Part shown: positions 31,035-39,429 of the stretch, piece after piece
Position numbering within the stretch: position 1 is the first letter of the stretch
Layout of the letters: each line of letters opens with the position of its first letter
Made by a program: the position numbers and the translations under genes
The notes under the pieces: generated by a model
Told to the model about the DNA's origin: nothing
Seen by the model: the letters and a program-made list of their open reading frames with translations, nothing else
The model's database searches: none
Assembly (NCBI RefSeq): GCF_003201835.2
Contig: NZ_CP029289.2
Span: forward strand, 1,736,001-1,800,000
DNA: 64,000 nt
Direction of reading: 5' to 3'
From: Acidianus brierleyi
Lineage (GTDB): Archaea > Thermoproteota > Thermoprotei_A > Sulfolobales > Sulfolobaceae

Positions 31035-31424
31035 TTATCTCCTCAACTCCCAATTTAGTATCATATTTATTTGATTTACAGAATAAACTAATATTGGATA
31101 TAAAATTGCTATAAAAGACGATATAATTATCAGAATATTTCTAAATAATAATGAGGATAGATAAAATGGCACAGAAGCCACAGTAAAAAGTAAAACCAAA
31201 ATTGGTTCCAATGATGTATATATTAAAAGATATCCATAATATTGTAATGGAAACCAAAGTCTTCCTTCTCCAGTAGGTATATTACCAGCCTCAAATCTGC
31301 TAGTTTTTACAGGAGACGGCTCATTAGGAACAATAAGTGAAAGTAACTTGTATCCACCATATCCTGCTATTAAAACTAATATTGAAGGAAGACCAAAAGC
31401 AACTATAGCTTGTGTGAATGACAT
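31035..31424 (-). CDS. nuoA: Complex I membrane subunit NuoA
   Basis: NuoA is a three-helix membrane subunit beside NuoH. The product has the family's SRFEAGNIPTGEGRLWFPLQYYGYLLIY segment in variant form (residues about 43-70) between the first and second helices. The frame can start at TTG 31427 or ATG 31424; I use the ATG (MSFTQAIV, 129 aa). TTTTAA centred at 31453 gives a leaderless or nearly leaderless transcript. This is the first gene of the complex I operon. Confidence 0.88.
   Translation of the reverse strand: MSFTQAIVAFGLPSILVLIAGYGGYKLLSLIVPNEPSPVKTSRFEAGNIPTGEGRLWFPLQYYGYLLIYTSLEPILVLLFTVASVPFYLSSLLFRNILIIISSFIAILYPILVYSVNQINMILNWELRR
31038..31044 (-). promoter_or_regulatory. Ribosome binding site deciding the nuoC start
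   Basis: GAGGAGA lies 5 nt before the ATG at 31032, inside the end of nuoA. It favours that start over the in-frame one at 31053. Confidence 0.6.
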
Positions 31425-31522
31425 CAATCTAATTAACGTGGTAAAGTGCTTAAAATATTTTTCTTAACAGAATATGAACCTACTTATATAATTTAAACTT
31501 TTAAATCGAAAGAAAAATATGT

Positions 31523-32284
31523 TTATTTTAACTTTTCGAGAATAGACTTTGAATTCAAAATACATTTTATTATACCTTCTCTTGGGACTCCCTCAATACA
31601 ACGTTGAGATAAGAATTCCACACTCAGATTATCTAAAGTTATTGGTTCTTGTCTGATAAAGTTCTCATGGATTATACAGTTAGGTCCAGCATACCTAAAG
31701 AGACGTGGATGAACTTTCTTTACTTCTTCTAACATTTTCCATGCAACTGCTCTAATTTCCCATTGTGCTCTAGAACATAACCTAAGCCCGAAGAAATTAT
31801 ACAACTCCCTAGCATTCATTGTCACTACGATGTTAGTATTTACACCGTTAGGTAAAACATACCTAGCATCTTCCTCAGGGACACCGTTCTGTAGGAGGTC
31901 ATAATATAGATCGTAAGCGTCCTTATATGCCTTCTTTATGACTTCCTCATTTCTTTTTTCTGCAGAGGGTGGTACAACAGGTTGGTAATATTCGTCTACT
32001 GGTTTGGCAAAACGGTGACTCATTTGAGTATATGAGGCTATCCTATGTCTTACTAATTGATGAGAGGCTACCCTACTTATTCCCTCAATTGAGAATGTGT
32101 AGACACTATGCTCAAGAGGTGACCAATACCCGTGAATTACTGCGTCTCTTATCCACGTTTCTATTTCGTCCTCGGTCATGGTTTCCTCATGATGTTTCCA
32201 TCCCTTCCTTGATCTGCTCATCTTAGAAGCAATAGCAACTACTTTTTCTCCATCTTTAGTATATGAAACTAGAGAAACATTCAT
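31523..32284 (-). CDS. thyX: Flavin-dependent thymidylate synthase ThyX
   Basis: ThyX methylates dUMP to dTMP using FAD, methylene-tetrahydrofolate and NADPH. The diagnostic RHR-x7-S signature is present as RHRIASYTQMS at residues 79-89. The rest (WSPLEHSVYTFSIEGISR, RELYNFFGLRLCSRAQWEIR) matches the family, and 253 aa is the usual archaeal length. TTTTTAAG about 27 nt upstream makes it a leaderless single gene. Confidence 0.96.
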   Translation of the reverse strand: MNVSLVSYTKDGEKVVAIASKMSRSRKGWKHHEETMTEDEIETWIRDAVIHGYWSPLEHSVYTFSIEGISRVASHQLVRHRIASYTQMSHRFAKPVDEYYQPVVPPSAEKRNEEVIKKAYKDAYDLYYDLLQNGVPEEDARYVLPNGVNTNIVVTMNARELYNFFGLRLCSRAQWEIRAVAWKMLEEVKKVHPRLFRYAGPNCIIHENFIRQEPITLDNLSVEFLSQRCIEGVPREGIIKCILNSKSILEKLK

Positions 32285-32384
32285 TTTTATAACTCTTCAG
32301 AAATAAATCTTAAAAAAGTGATGTCTTAATAGTATTGATAATTATAAAATAAAAACTGTGTTTAACATAGAAGTATATAAAAAT

Positions 32385-32720
32385 TTATTCAAGAACATTA
32401 CTTAGTTTTTCTGCTAATCTAGTTAGTAAAGAAGCGTTTTTTTCTGCATCTTTTTCTGCTTGTTCCATATATTTCTTCGCCTCTTCATTAGATAAACCAG
32501 AAATTCTCTGCTTATATACTGTTATCATCTTTAATTCATCTTCTAGAGAATCTAATATGCTTTTTAGTTGGTTTTCATCTATTTTCGAAGTTTTAAGAGC
32601 TTTATCTCTAAAGCAAGTATAATGAACTACTGCTTTTTTTGATGTAAAGGTAAAAAGTTCGTCCCAATATATTGGATTTTTACATATATCGCAATTCCAT
32701 TTAGTTTGTGCACGGCTCAT
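32385..32720 (-). CDS. Zinc-ribbon-like protein, probable DUF2175 family
   Basis: The 111-aa protein has an N-terminal treble-clef-like unit (CDICKNPIYWDELFTFT followed by VHYTCF, giving C10/C13 and a His-x2-Cys pair) and a helical, charged C-terminal half (IDENQLKSILDSLEDELKMI). This layout recalls the Sulfolobales family DUF2175, whose function is unknown. It diverges from the thioredoxin-like gene at 32765, with overlapping promoter DNA in the 44-bp gap. Confidence 0.75.
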   Translation of the reverse strand: MSRAQTKWNCDICKNPIYWDELFTFTSKKAVVHYTCFRDKALKTSKIDENQLKSILDSLEDELKMITVYKQRISGLSNEEAKKYMEQAEKDAEKNASLLTRLAEKLSNVLE

Positions 32721-32735
32721 TGAAAAGAGTAGGAA

Positions 32736-32742
32736 TTATATA
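32736..32742 (+). promoter_or_regulatory. TATA box for the thioredoxin-domain gene at 32765
   Basis: TTATATA is centred 26 nt upstream of the ATG at 32765, predicting a leaderless mRNA. The same A/T-rich stretch must also hold the promoter of the divergent gene ending at 32720. Confidence 0.55.
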
Positions 32743-32764
32743 CTAAATAAATATTACGGTAATT

Positions 32765-33916
32765 ATGCTAACAGAGAAAGTTATTTCTGACGCAAAATTT
32801 TACAATAAATTAATATTAACATTTTTCAGTTCCGAAGACTGTAATATATGTGATGAGTTATTTAATAAAATAAAAGAATTAAAAATCTCTAATAGATACT
32901 ACATTTTTAATATTGATTCGATAGAAAAAAGCAATTATTTTATAAGATTAACTAGAGGAATAATTCCTACTATAACAATACTTTCCCCAGATCTAAAAAT
33001 TCTAGGTATTATTGAATCAACCGACATAAAATTTATTGAAGATTCATTAAGGAAAATTTTTGAGTCTTATTTGAGAGATTTTAAAGGAAACGATATTCCT
33101 AGTTTTATCCCTGAATTGGATGAACCATCTCAAGAGATTTTTTATGAAATTATCAATAGAGCTCTTGAAAATGAACCAGTAGATTACCGAAGTGTAGAAT
33201 TTATAAAAATATTTTCTACCGTACATAAGGAATATGAGAAAATAATTAACGAATTGAATCCAGCTAACGATATGGCAAAATATTTAATTAATAATTCTAA
33301 AATTGATTTACAACAAAATTATGTATTTAATATCTCATTCCTAGTTAATTTTGATAAAGAAGATAAAACAAAACTATTAGACTTTATAGATAAAGACGGT
33401 GGAGTATTTAGAAGTATAAAAAAAGAAACTAAAGGTATGTTGATAGACGAGGCTAATGTAGGAAATACTCTAATTTCTCTATATAATAGAACAGGGGATA
33501 ATAGGTTTTTAGAACTAGCATCGACAATTTTCAATTACATTAAAGAAAATCTTAGTCATGAAAAAGGATTTAAAGATTGCCCTCCTAATGACGCTATAAC
33601 ATCAGTAGTCTTTCTAGAACCATTAGCTAATTCTGAGACAGCTTTATTTTTAGCTAGGCTTTGGGCTATTACACAAAATGAGGAAGCTAGAAAACTTTCA
33701 GAATTGGCAATGAAATCTGCATATGGAGGATCAAAAGACATCAGAGTACTCTCAAGGATAGCTTTATCATTAATAGTTTTGAACGAAAGAATAAAGACGT
33801 CTGAAAAGATAAGTTATGATGATGTTAGACTGTCTTTACAAAATATATCTTGCAAATACGAGTATGATGGAAAATGTTATAATTCCTTAGAAGAAATAAA
33901 ACCTAAATTCTTCTAA
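32765..33916 (+). CDS. Short thioredoxin-domain protein with a helical-toroid-like C-terminus (YyaL/DUF255-like)
   Basis: Residues 1-110 look like a thioredoxin fold with the redox motif CNIC (Cys26/Cys29) in FFSSEDCNICDEL and a cis-proline-type GIIPTITIL. The C-terminal part has repeated helices (DEANVGNTLISLYNRTGD, LELASTIFNYIKENL, SETALFLARLWAITQ), resembling part of the alpha/alpha toroid of YyaL/spermatogenesis-associated-20 proteins. Those are usually over 600 aa; at 383 aa this one has only part of the toroid. The relationship is inferred and the substrate unknown. The 3' end overlaps the convergent gene by 14 bp. Confidence 0.65.
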   Translation: MLTEKVISDAKFYNKLILTFFSSEDCNICDELFNKIKELKISNRYYIFNIDSIEKSNYFIRLTRGIIPTITILSPDLKILGIIESTDIKFIEDSLRKIFESYLRDFKGNDIPSFIPELDEPSQEIFYEIINRALENEPVDYRSVEFIKIFSTVHKEYEKIINELNPANDMAKYLINNSKIDLQQNYVFNISFLVNFDKEDKTKLLDFIDKDGGVFRSIKKETKGMLIDEANVGNTLISLYNRTGDNRFLELASTIFNYIKENLSHEKGFKDCPPNDAITSVVFLEPLANSETALFLARLWAITQNEEARKLSELAMKSAYGGSKDIRVLSRIALSLIVLNERIKTSEKISYDDVRLSLQNISCKYEYDGKCYNSLEEIKPKFF

Positions 33917-34580
33917 ATCCTTTTATAATATATTTATTTAGTTGTCTAGCTCCTCCTCCTTCACAAATTGTTCTAAAAACCCTGTAATTGTCTACAGGCA
34001 ATACTTTTCCTACAATCTCAAATCCGTATTTCTTTAGGGTTGCCGGAGCTTCTACAGAAGAGACGCCTGACAAAATTATGTGTTCCGCTTTTAAGTTTTT
34101 CAGAATTTTCTCGGTAACGCCTAAGACTAATGCGGACCCAAATATTACTGCAGTATCACATATTTCTCCATTGTATTCAGAAAATGGTGTTAACTCAGTG
34201 TCTTGAGAAAAATCATAAGCTATTGTTTGCTTAAAATTAGACGAATTTATATAAGGTTGATATCCAAAAATACAAAGTTTGTTTCCAGAAAATAATGTTA
34301 TAGGGTCTCCTTGTTCTAAGTTCTTACTTCCAATAGAATTCAATATTGCAAGAGAAATACTCCTTTTTATTGGATTATCTATATCCTTAGCTATCTCGTA
34401 AGCATTTTTACCTATTATTTCTCCTGCATTCTCAACTTCGCCGTCAGGTATAGTATGGGAAATACCTATAGTCTGATTATCTAATATAACCGAAGTATAG
34501 GCTATTCCAACACAAAGATTAATTATTTTCCTTTGTTTTAATTCATACGAAAGTTCTTCTATTATCTCATCTAAAATCAT
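33903..34580 (-). CDS. DUF364/DUF4213-like protein
   Basis: The 225-aa protein has an N-terminal alpha+beta part with VGIAYTSVILDNQTIGISHTI, like the DUF4213 domain. A Rossmann-like C-terminal part follows (CDTAVIFGSALVLGVTEKIL, HIILSGVSSVEAPATLKKYG), like DUF364. Family members are often annotated as putative heavy-metal-chelation or PLP-type proteins without proof. The ATG overlaps the stop of the upstream nucleotidyltransferase gene in an ATGA arrangement, so the two are co-translated. The ending CEGGGARQLNKYII is also family-like. Confidence 0.7.
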   Translation of the reverse strand: MILDEIIEELSYELKQRKIINLCVGIAYTSVILDNQTIGISHTIPDGEVENAGEIIGKNAYEIAKDIDNPIKRSISLAILNSIGSKNLEQGDPITLFSGNKLCIFGYQPYINSSNFKQTIAYDFSQDTELTPFSEYNGEICDTAVIFGSALVLGVTEKILKNLKAEHIILSGVSSVEAPATLKKYGFEIVGKVLPVDNYRVFRTICEGGGARQLNKYIIKGFRRI

Positions 34581-35653
34581 AAGATTATCTTACCCCTCTT
34601 AAATATAGGTTCACTAACTTCTTTATTAGGTAATATTATAGTATTCTGATTAAGTAGCACTCCGTCTTTTGTTAGAACTTCCTCTCCTATTATAGTCCCT
34701 TCTCTTATGTGATTCCATTTCCCTATATTTGACTTATCAGCTATTATAGATCCTGAAATATACGAATGGTCAGCTATTTTCACATTATCCATTATAAGCG
34801 ATTCCGAAACAAAAACTCCTTCGCCTATACTTACATTTTTTCCTAAAATAGTATTTGAGTCGACTATCGAACTATCAGAAATTTTAGCACCGCTTGATAT
34901 AAAATACGGAGGAATTAGAGTCACGCCAGAGCATACTTTTGCATCAGAGGCTATATAGCCTTTTGGATATTTCTCTGCTAATAAAGAAAAGTTTAATTTT
35001 AGATAATCTTTAGGAACTCCTATATCTGCCCATATTCCATTATATCTGTATACTGATATACAGTTATTTTGCAAAATCACTGGCAAAAAGTTCTTACTTA
35101 TGGAATTACCACTTATTAAATCAAATAATTTCTTATTAAATACATACACTCCAGCATTTATCAATTTAGAAATAGGATTTCTAGGCTTCTCTATTATTTC
35201 TATTAATGTATCACCTTCTGTAACTAATACTCCATATCTCCTAGGATCTTCAACCTCTTTACCAACCATGGTTGCTGGACAATCTCTCTTATCATGAAAT
35301 GAAAGAAGATCCTTTATGTTCAATTCAGTATATATATCTCCATATATCACTATTACTGTGTCGTCTAATTTGTATTGATTAACAATATATTTAAGAGGTC
35401 CTGCATCGCCTAACGGATCTTTTTCTACTACAAACTTAATTTTTCTACCTTCTCCCTCTAAATAGTCAATTATTTTATCTCCCATAACTCTTAATGATAC
35501 GTATATATCGTCTACACCTGCATCTTCTAACAAATCTAGAATATAATCTATCATAGGTTTATCTAATACAGGAAAAAGAGCTTTTGGTTTAGTTAAGCTT
35601 AAAGGTCTTAATCTTGTAGCATATCCTCCTGCTAGTACTATAGCAGATACCAT
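34577..35653 (-). CDS. NDP-sugar pyrophosphorylase (nucleotidyltransferase with left-handed beta-helix)
   Basis: This 358-aa enzyme activates a sugar-1-phosphate with an NTP. The nucleotide-binding signature AGGYATRLRPLSLTKPKAL is at residues 8-26, followed by DDTVIVIYGDIYTEL. From about residue 225 hexapeptide repeats form a left-handed beta-helix (SSGAKISDSSIV, NTILGKNVSIGEGVFV). The layout fits archaeal mannose-1-phosphate guanylyltransferase or glucose-1-phosphate thymidylyltransferase-type enzymes; the exact sugar and base cannot be told. A role in glycan supply for surface glycoproteins is plausible inference. Confidence 0.88.
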   Translation of the reverse strand: MVSAIVLAGGYATRLRPLSLTKPKALFPVLDKPMIDYILDLLEDAGVDDIYVSLRVMGDKIIDYLEGEGRKIKFVVEKDPLGDAGPLKYIVNQYKLDDTVIVIYGDIYTELNIKDLLSFHDKRDCPATMVGKEVEDPRRYGVLVTEGDTLIEIIEKPRNPISKLINAGVYVFNKKLFDLISGNSISKNFLPVILQNNCISVYRYNGIWADIGVPKDYLKLNFSLLAEKYPKGYIASDAKVCSGVTLIPPYFISSGAKISDSSIVDSNTILGKNVSIGEGVFVSESLIMDNVKIADHSYISGSIIADKSNIGKWNHIREGTIIGEEVLTKDGVLLNQNTIILPNKEVSEPIFKRGKIIL

Positions 35654-35682
35654 AAGGTTAAAAGGTATAGTAGGAAAAAAAA

Positions 35683-36318
35683 TTATTTATTCAGATATTT
35701 TTCAAGTTTCTTGTTAGCGTAGTCCCAGTTTACTAGATTCCACCACGCATTAACATAGTCTGCTCTCTTATTCTTATACTGCAAATAATATGCATGTTCG
35801 AACTCGTCTAATATAAGAACTATTGGTAATTCAGCTATGTGGTTCTGGAAATGATTTTCAAACGTCATAATTTGTAAATTGCCATTTTCCGTTTCATAGT
35901 ATAATACTGTCCATCCTGTTCCTGGTAAAGAGTTTGCTGCTTCTGTAAATAAAGCCTTGAATTTGTCGAAGCTTCCATATTGTTTTTCAATAAGATCAGC
36001 TAATGATCCGCCAGGCTTTCCACCACCTTTTCCATTTGGAGCCATGTTTTCCCAATATAGGGAATGAAGTTTGTGTCCATTTATGTTAAATACGAGCCCT
36101 CTTAAAAGACCTTGTATGTCATATTGACCAGATAATAACTCTCCTTTAGTTACTTTTTGCATTCTATCCAAAAATGAGTTTGCTCCGTTTACATACCCTT
36201 TATGATGCCCATTGTAGTGCAAATCTATTATATCTTTACTTATGTATGGTTCTAATGCATCTAATTTATAAGGTAGTGGTGGTAGCTCGTATTTTTTGAA
36301 AGATATCGAAGAACTCAT
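35683..36318 (-). CDS. sod: Iron-type superoxide dismutase
   Basis: This Fe/Mn-family SOD dismutates superoxide; Sulfolobus enzymes of this type use iron. The four metal ligands are His34 (LHYNGHH), His85 (GHKLHSLYW), Asp171 and His175 (LDEFEHAYYLQY), and the C-terminal WWNLVNWDYA is intact. The 211-aa length matches Sulfolobus SOD. It appears to be a single gene; A/T-rich DNA with GATAAAAG about 25 nt upstream could be its TATA element. Confidence 0.96.
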   Translation of the reverse strand: MSSSISFKKYELPPLPYKLDALEPYISKDIIDLHYNGHHKGYVNGANSFLDRMQKVTKGELLSGQYDIQGLLRGLVFNINGHKLHSLYWENMAPNGKGGGKPGGSLADLIEKQYGSFDKFKALFTEAANSLPGTGWTVLYYETENGNLQIMTFENHFQNHIAELPIVLILDEFEHAYYLQYKNKRADYVNAWWNLVNWDYANKKLEKYLNK

Positions 36319-36496
36319 ACTAACAACTAATTAATAGTCACTTTTATCTCTTTCGCTAGGAATTTCCATTACGAATTTCACCTAAGTCAAAATAATACCA
36401 TTAAATTAGTTATTCTCAAAAAATCCAAATATTCAAAATTCATATTAAAATAGCTAAAGTCTAAGTATATAGCATAACAACTATCTATTTTAAATT

Positions 36497-36502
36497 TATA
36501 TA
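36497..36502 (+). promoter_or_regulatory. TATA box of the 614-aa membrane protein gene
   Basis: TATATA within TTTATATATT is centred 26-27 nt before the ATG at 36526, so the gene is transcribed alone as a leaderless mRNA. Confidence 0.6.
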
Positions 36503-36525
36503 TTTCTAAAGAAGAATTATATTCA

Positions 36526-38370
36526 ATGTCAAATAGAAACTTTCGCAGTATTGTTCTAGATAAATATTCTGATTATATAGAGAGAACCTTACTTAGCATT
36601 CTAAATTCAGTTTTAGCGTATGGATTATCAATATTTTTGGGACTAAACTCTCAATATTTATACTTAATTATACCAATAGTAGCACTAACGTCTATAGTAA
36701 TCCCATTTATTGCCTCTCCAGTAATTACAGTATTATATATTGTTAATCTCATTTATGATAAAATTATAGATATAGATACAAAATCCATTAATTTTGATTT
36801 TAGTATATATATATTAATAGAAATAATCTTAGCAATAATAGTTCCACTTCTTATAGAACTAAAGTATAAATCTATCCAAGGATTTATTTCAATAAATAGT
36901 TTACTGTCCTATTCTATATTACCCTTATTTTCCATTTTTCTAATTTCTGGAATATCCGAAAAGAAAAGTAGTTTAACAAATGCTTTATCCTCATTGCCCT
37001 TACTAAGTATGATAATTTATTCAAATTTATTAGATTTCGATTTAAAAATGATGATATTAGAATCGGTATTAATAATTAGTGGAGCAATAATCTTAGGATT
37101 AAAGAAATTTTTAAGTCCTATAGGAGTAATTCTTCCCATTTTAGCATTTTATCTATATTTTGATAATTTATCAACAATATATATAGCCTCAATGGGTATT
37201 ATAGGTACTCTAATAAATTTGATACCTACTATAGATATGGAATATAGTAAGAAAAATTCAACAAAAGAAAAATTCTATTCAACAAAAGAAAATCTTAGAA
37301 AAGAAATAGAAAATACTGTACTAATTCTACAGAGACTTATAGAGAATAATTTAAGTTTTGATGAGCTAAATTCAATACTTTCGCAATCAAAAAACACTCT
37401 AGCTGATATTGACGGTTATATTGACAAGTGCCAAAATATACAGTGCTTAAATGAATTAGAAAAAAAATATAGTGAAAATAAGAAAGAAATGGAAAATAGT
37501 ATAAATGAGATAGTTTTTAATAATATAGTTTCATACAACGAAGTTATAGGAAAACTTAAGAGATATGGAATTAATGGCGAGGAGATACAAGTAAGCAATG
37601 CTAAATTTTCATTAGATGAAAATGGTATAGATTATATATCGAAAATATTTTTTAGTATCAATAAAAATGTAAATATAATACTTAATGATTTAAACGAGAG
37701 TATAGACGATCTACAAAAATTGGTAGGAATTAATCTAAATAAAATATTTATAACAGATTATAGAAAATTACCAGATTTAATATTGTTCATACAAGATAAG
37801 AATTTAATTACGAAATTACAAAAACTAGTAGACATAGAGAAGGAAATTATAGCAAATTTAAACGATCCTAAGATTGCTGAAGCTAAATTAGATATATCTA
37901 AAAAACTAAATTTAATAAACTTGACTAACATAACATTTTATGAAGTAAAAGAAATAGTACAAGTATCGAAAGAATTAGATAGTATAGTAAATTCTGAAAT
38001 GTCTAACATAAATAGGAATTTATATAATTTAAACCTAGAAATTGGTAAAGATTTAGAACAACAACAGAAACTCATATACATGAAGTTGACAAATCAAAAA
38101 ACGTTATACGATAAGTTTAGTAACTTTCTGACGTCTATAAACCTTATAAATGATTGTATTGAAATTAGTGAAAATAAAGGTGAGATAGAATCTTTATATC
38201 AATTATTAAATGATAATTCTAAGGAAATATTAAGTTCCATATATGAAAATAAATGTATAAGTATCTCAGATTTAGGTATTGATCAAAAATTCTCAAAATA
38301 TGTTTCTTATTGGCTAAATAAAAAAGGTGTAAAAGCTACATATATAAAAGATAAAATATGCCTATCTTAA
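36526..38370 (+). CDS. Unrecognised membrane protein with a long cytoplasmic coiled coil
   Basis: I cannot assign a family to this 614-aa protein. Residues about 20-240 contain about seven hydrophobic helices. Residues about 245-560 are highly charged and helical, with heptad-rich stretches (LRKEIENTVLILQRLIENNL, YSENKKEMENSINEIVF) and a CQNIQC pair. The last 50 residues (CISISDLGIDQKF, KYVSYWLNKKGVKATYI) could form a small winged-helix-like unit. It is monocistronic, faces sod divergently and overlaps the TusA-like gene by 9 bp at its 3' end. A scaffold or sensor at the membrane is possible but unproven. Confidence 0.7.
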   Translation: MSNRNFRSIVLDKYSDYIERTLLSILNSVLAYGLSIFLGLNSQYLYLIIPIVALTSIVIPFIASPVITVLYIVNLIYDKIIDIDTKSINFDFSIYILIEIILAIIVPLLIELKYKSIQGFISINSLLSYSILPLFSIFLISGISEKKSSLTNALSSLPLLSMIIYSNLLDFDLKMMILESVLIISGAIILGLKKFLSPIGVILPILAFYLYFDNLSTIYIASMGIIGTLINLIPTIDMEYSKKNSTKEKFYSTKENLRKEIENTVLILQRLIENNLSFDELNSILSQSKNTLADIDGYIDKCQNIQCLNELEKKYSENKKEMENSINEIVFNNIVSYNEVIGKLKRYGINGEEIQVSNAKFSLDENGIDYISKIFFSINKNVNIILNDLNESIDDLQKLVGINLNKIFITDYRKLPDLILFIQDKNLITKLQKLVDIEKEIIANLNDPKIAEAKLDISKKLNLINLTNITFYEVKEIVQVSKELDSIVNSEMSNINRNLYNLNLEIGKDLEQQQKLIYMKLTNQKTLYDKFSNFLTSINLINDCIEISENKGEIESLYQLLNDNSKEILSSIYENKCISISDLGIDQKFSKYVSYWLNKKGVKATYIKDKICLS

Positions 38371-38580
38371 TCTTCTTATAACTATTTCTGCATGATCTCC
38401 AACTACATCTCCTTTAAATAAATATCTTGGCGCATTTCTCAAAAGTTGATGAGTGCACATTATCCTATCAGGGTCAGCAATAACCTGTATGCTATCTCCT
38501 GGTTTTAAAGCAACAAGATATTTAGAAAGTTCTACTATAAACTCTTCACATTCTTTACCTCTCAAATCTAGAGTTGTCAT
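38362..38580 (-). CDS. Small TusA/SirA-fold protein with an altered active-site motif
   Basis: The 72-aa product aligns by pattern with TusA-type sulfur carriers: TTLDLRGKEC at the start, a helix, then PGDSIQVIADP and a final strand AEIVIRRL. In true TusA the cysteine is followed by Pro-x-Pro; here Cys11 is followed by Glu-Glu-Phe, so it may be a divergent member with another role. It lies 35 bp downstream of the glutaredoxin-like gene on the same strand, and they may be co-transcribed. Confidence 0.65.
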   Translation of the reverse strand: MTTLDLRGKECEEFIVELSKYLVALKPGDSIQVIADPDRIMCTHQLLRNAPRYLFKGDVVGDHAEIVIRRLR

Positions 38581-38615
38581 AAAAATTAGTTTTTATTATT
38601 TAGATTTAAATTTAT

Positions 38616-39398
38616 CTAGAGAATCAATTTTCTTTCAATATTATTATCTTCCAATTTTTTCTGTTCTTTTTCTATTTTATCCCATAAATTGTCATAGTTA
38701 TCTAGCATATATTTGTAAACTTTCATAATTCTTTGCATTATTGTTAAATCGCTTAGCGGATATATTTTAACACCTACTCTTCCTACACTAGCACCTCTAA
38801 TCATTAACCAATGTGCGAAAACTTCGAGCGGATATTTTGATTTAATGTTCTCTATACTAATTTTTGTTCTATATAACCAATAGATCTCTCTTATAAAATT
38901 AGATGATATATTTCGGATCATTTTGTCTTCCCATTGTTGAAGATATCTTTCTCCTTCTTTTATCATTATATTCCTAAGATAGGTATATTTCTCTTCAGCG
39001 TTATCGCTTAAGGCCAAACCAGTAACTGCAATAATAAAATCTTTCTGTGCCATAAATGAATCAAAGTCTCTATTAACATATATCCATGCAGTAGCTGCAA
39101 AAGAATCTACTATACCGTACATTAATTTATTTATTAGTTCTGCTTTATCTATCTTTCTACTTACTTTTTCTCCATTAAGTATTTTAGTAAATTCTTCAAA
39201 GTCTACTGTCCCTGCATATATTAATTTGCCATCTATAAAAATGGACGGTGTAGAGATAACTCCCCTTTCTATAGCTAGGAAAGGATAAAGTTCAGTATCT
39301 ATAACTTGAACTCTTCCTAAGAGACTCTTTTGATCTAGGTATTCTAATAATAAATTGCATTCAGTACAATTTTTATGAGTAAATATTTCGACTTTCAC
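38616..39398 (-). CDS. Glutaredoxin/thioredoxin-domain protein with a helical extension
   Basis: Residues 1-76 form a glutaredoxin-like domain with the redox pair Cys11-T-E-Cys14 (HKNCTECN) and the cis-proline segment GVISTPSIFIDGKLIYAG. Residues 80-260 are helical and charged with several aromatic clusters (FAATAWIYVNRDFDSFM, REIYWLYRTKISIENI) that I do not recognise. It starts at a GTG (39398) with TTTAAAATA about 25 nt upstream. Its partner could be the TusA-like protein just downstream, forming a thiol-transfer pair, which is inference. Confidence 0.7.
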   Translation of the reverse strand: MKVEIFTHKNCTECNLLLEYLDQKSLLGRVQVIDTELYPFLAIERGVISTPSIFIDGKLIYAGTVDFEEFTKILNGEKVSRKIDKAELINKLMYGIVDSFAATAWIYVNRDFDSFMAQKDFIIAVTGLALSDNAEEKYTYLRNIMIKEGERYLQQWEDKMIRNISSNFIREIYWLYRTKISIENIKSKYPLEVFAHWLMIRGASVGRVGVKIYPLSDLTIMQRIMKVYKYMLDNYDNLWDKIEKEQKKLEDNNIERKLIL

Positions 39399-39429
39399 AG
39401 TAATGAAATCTTATTAAGTATATTTTAAA

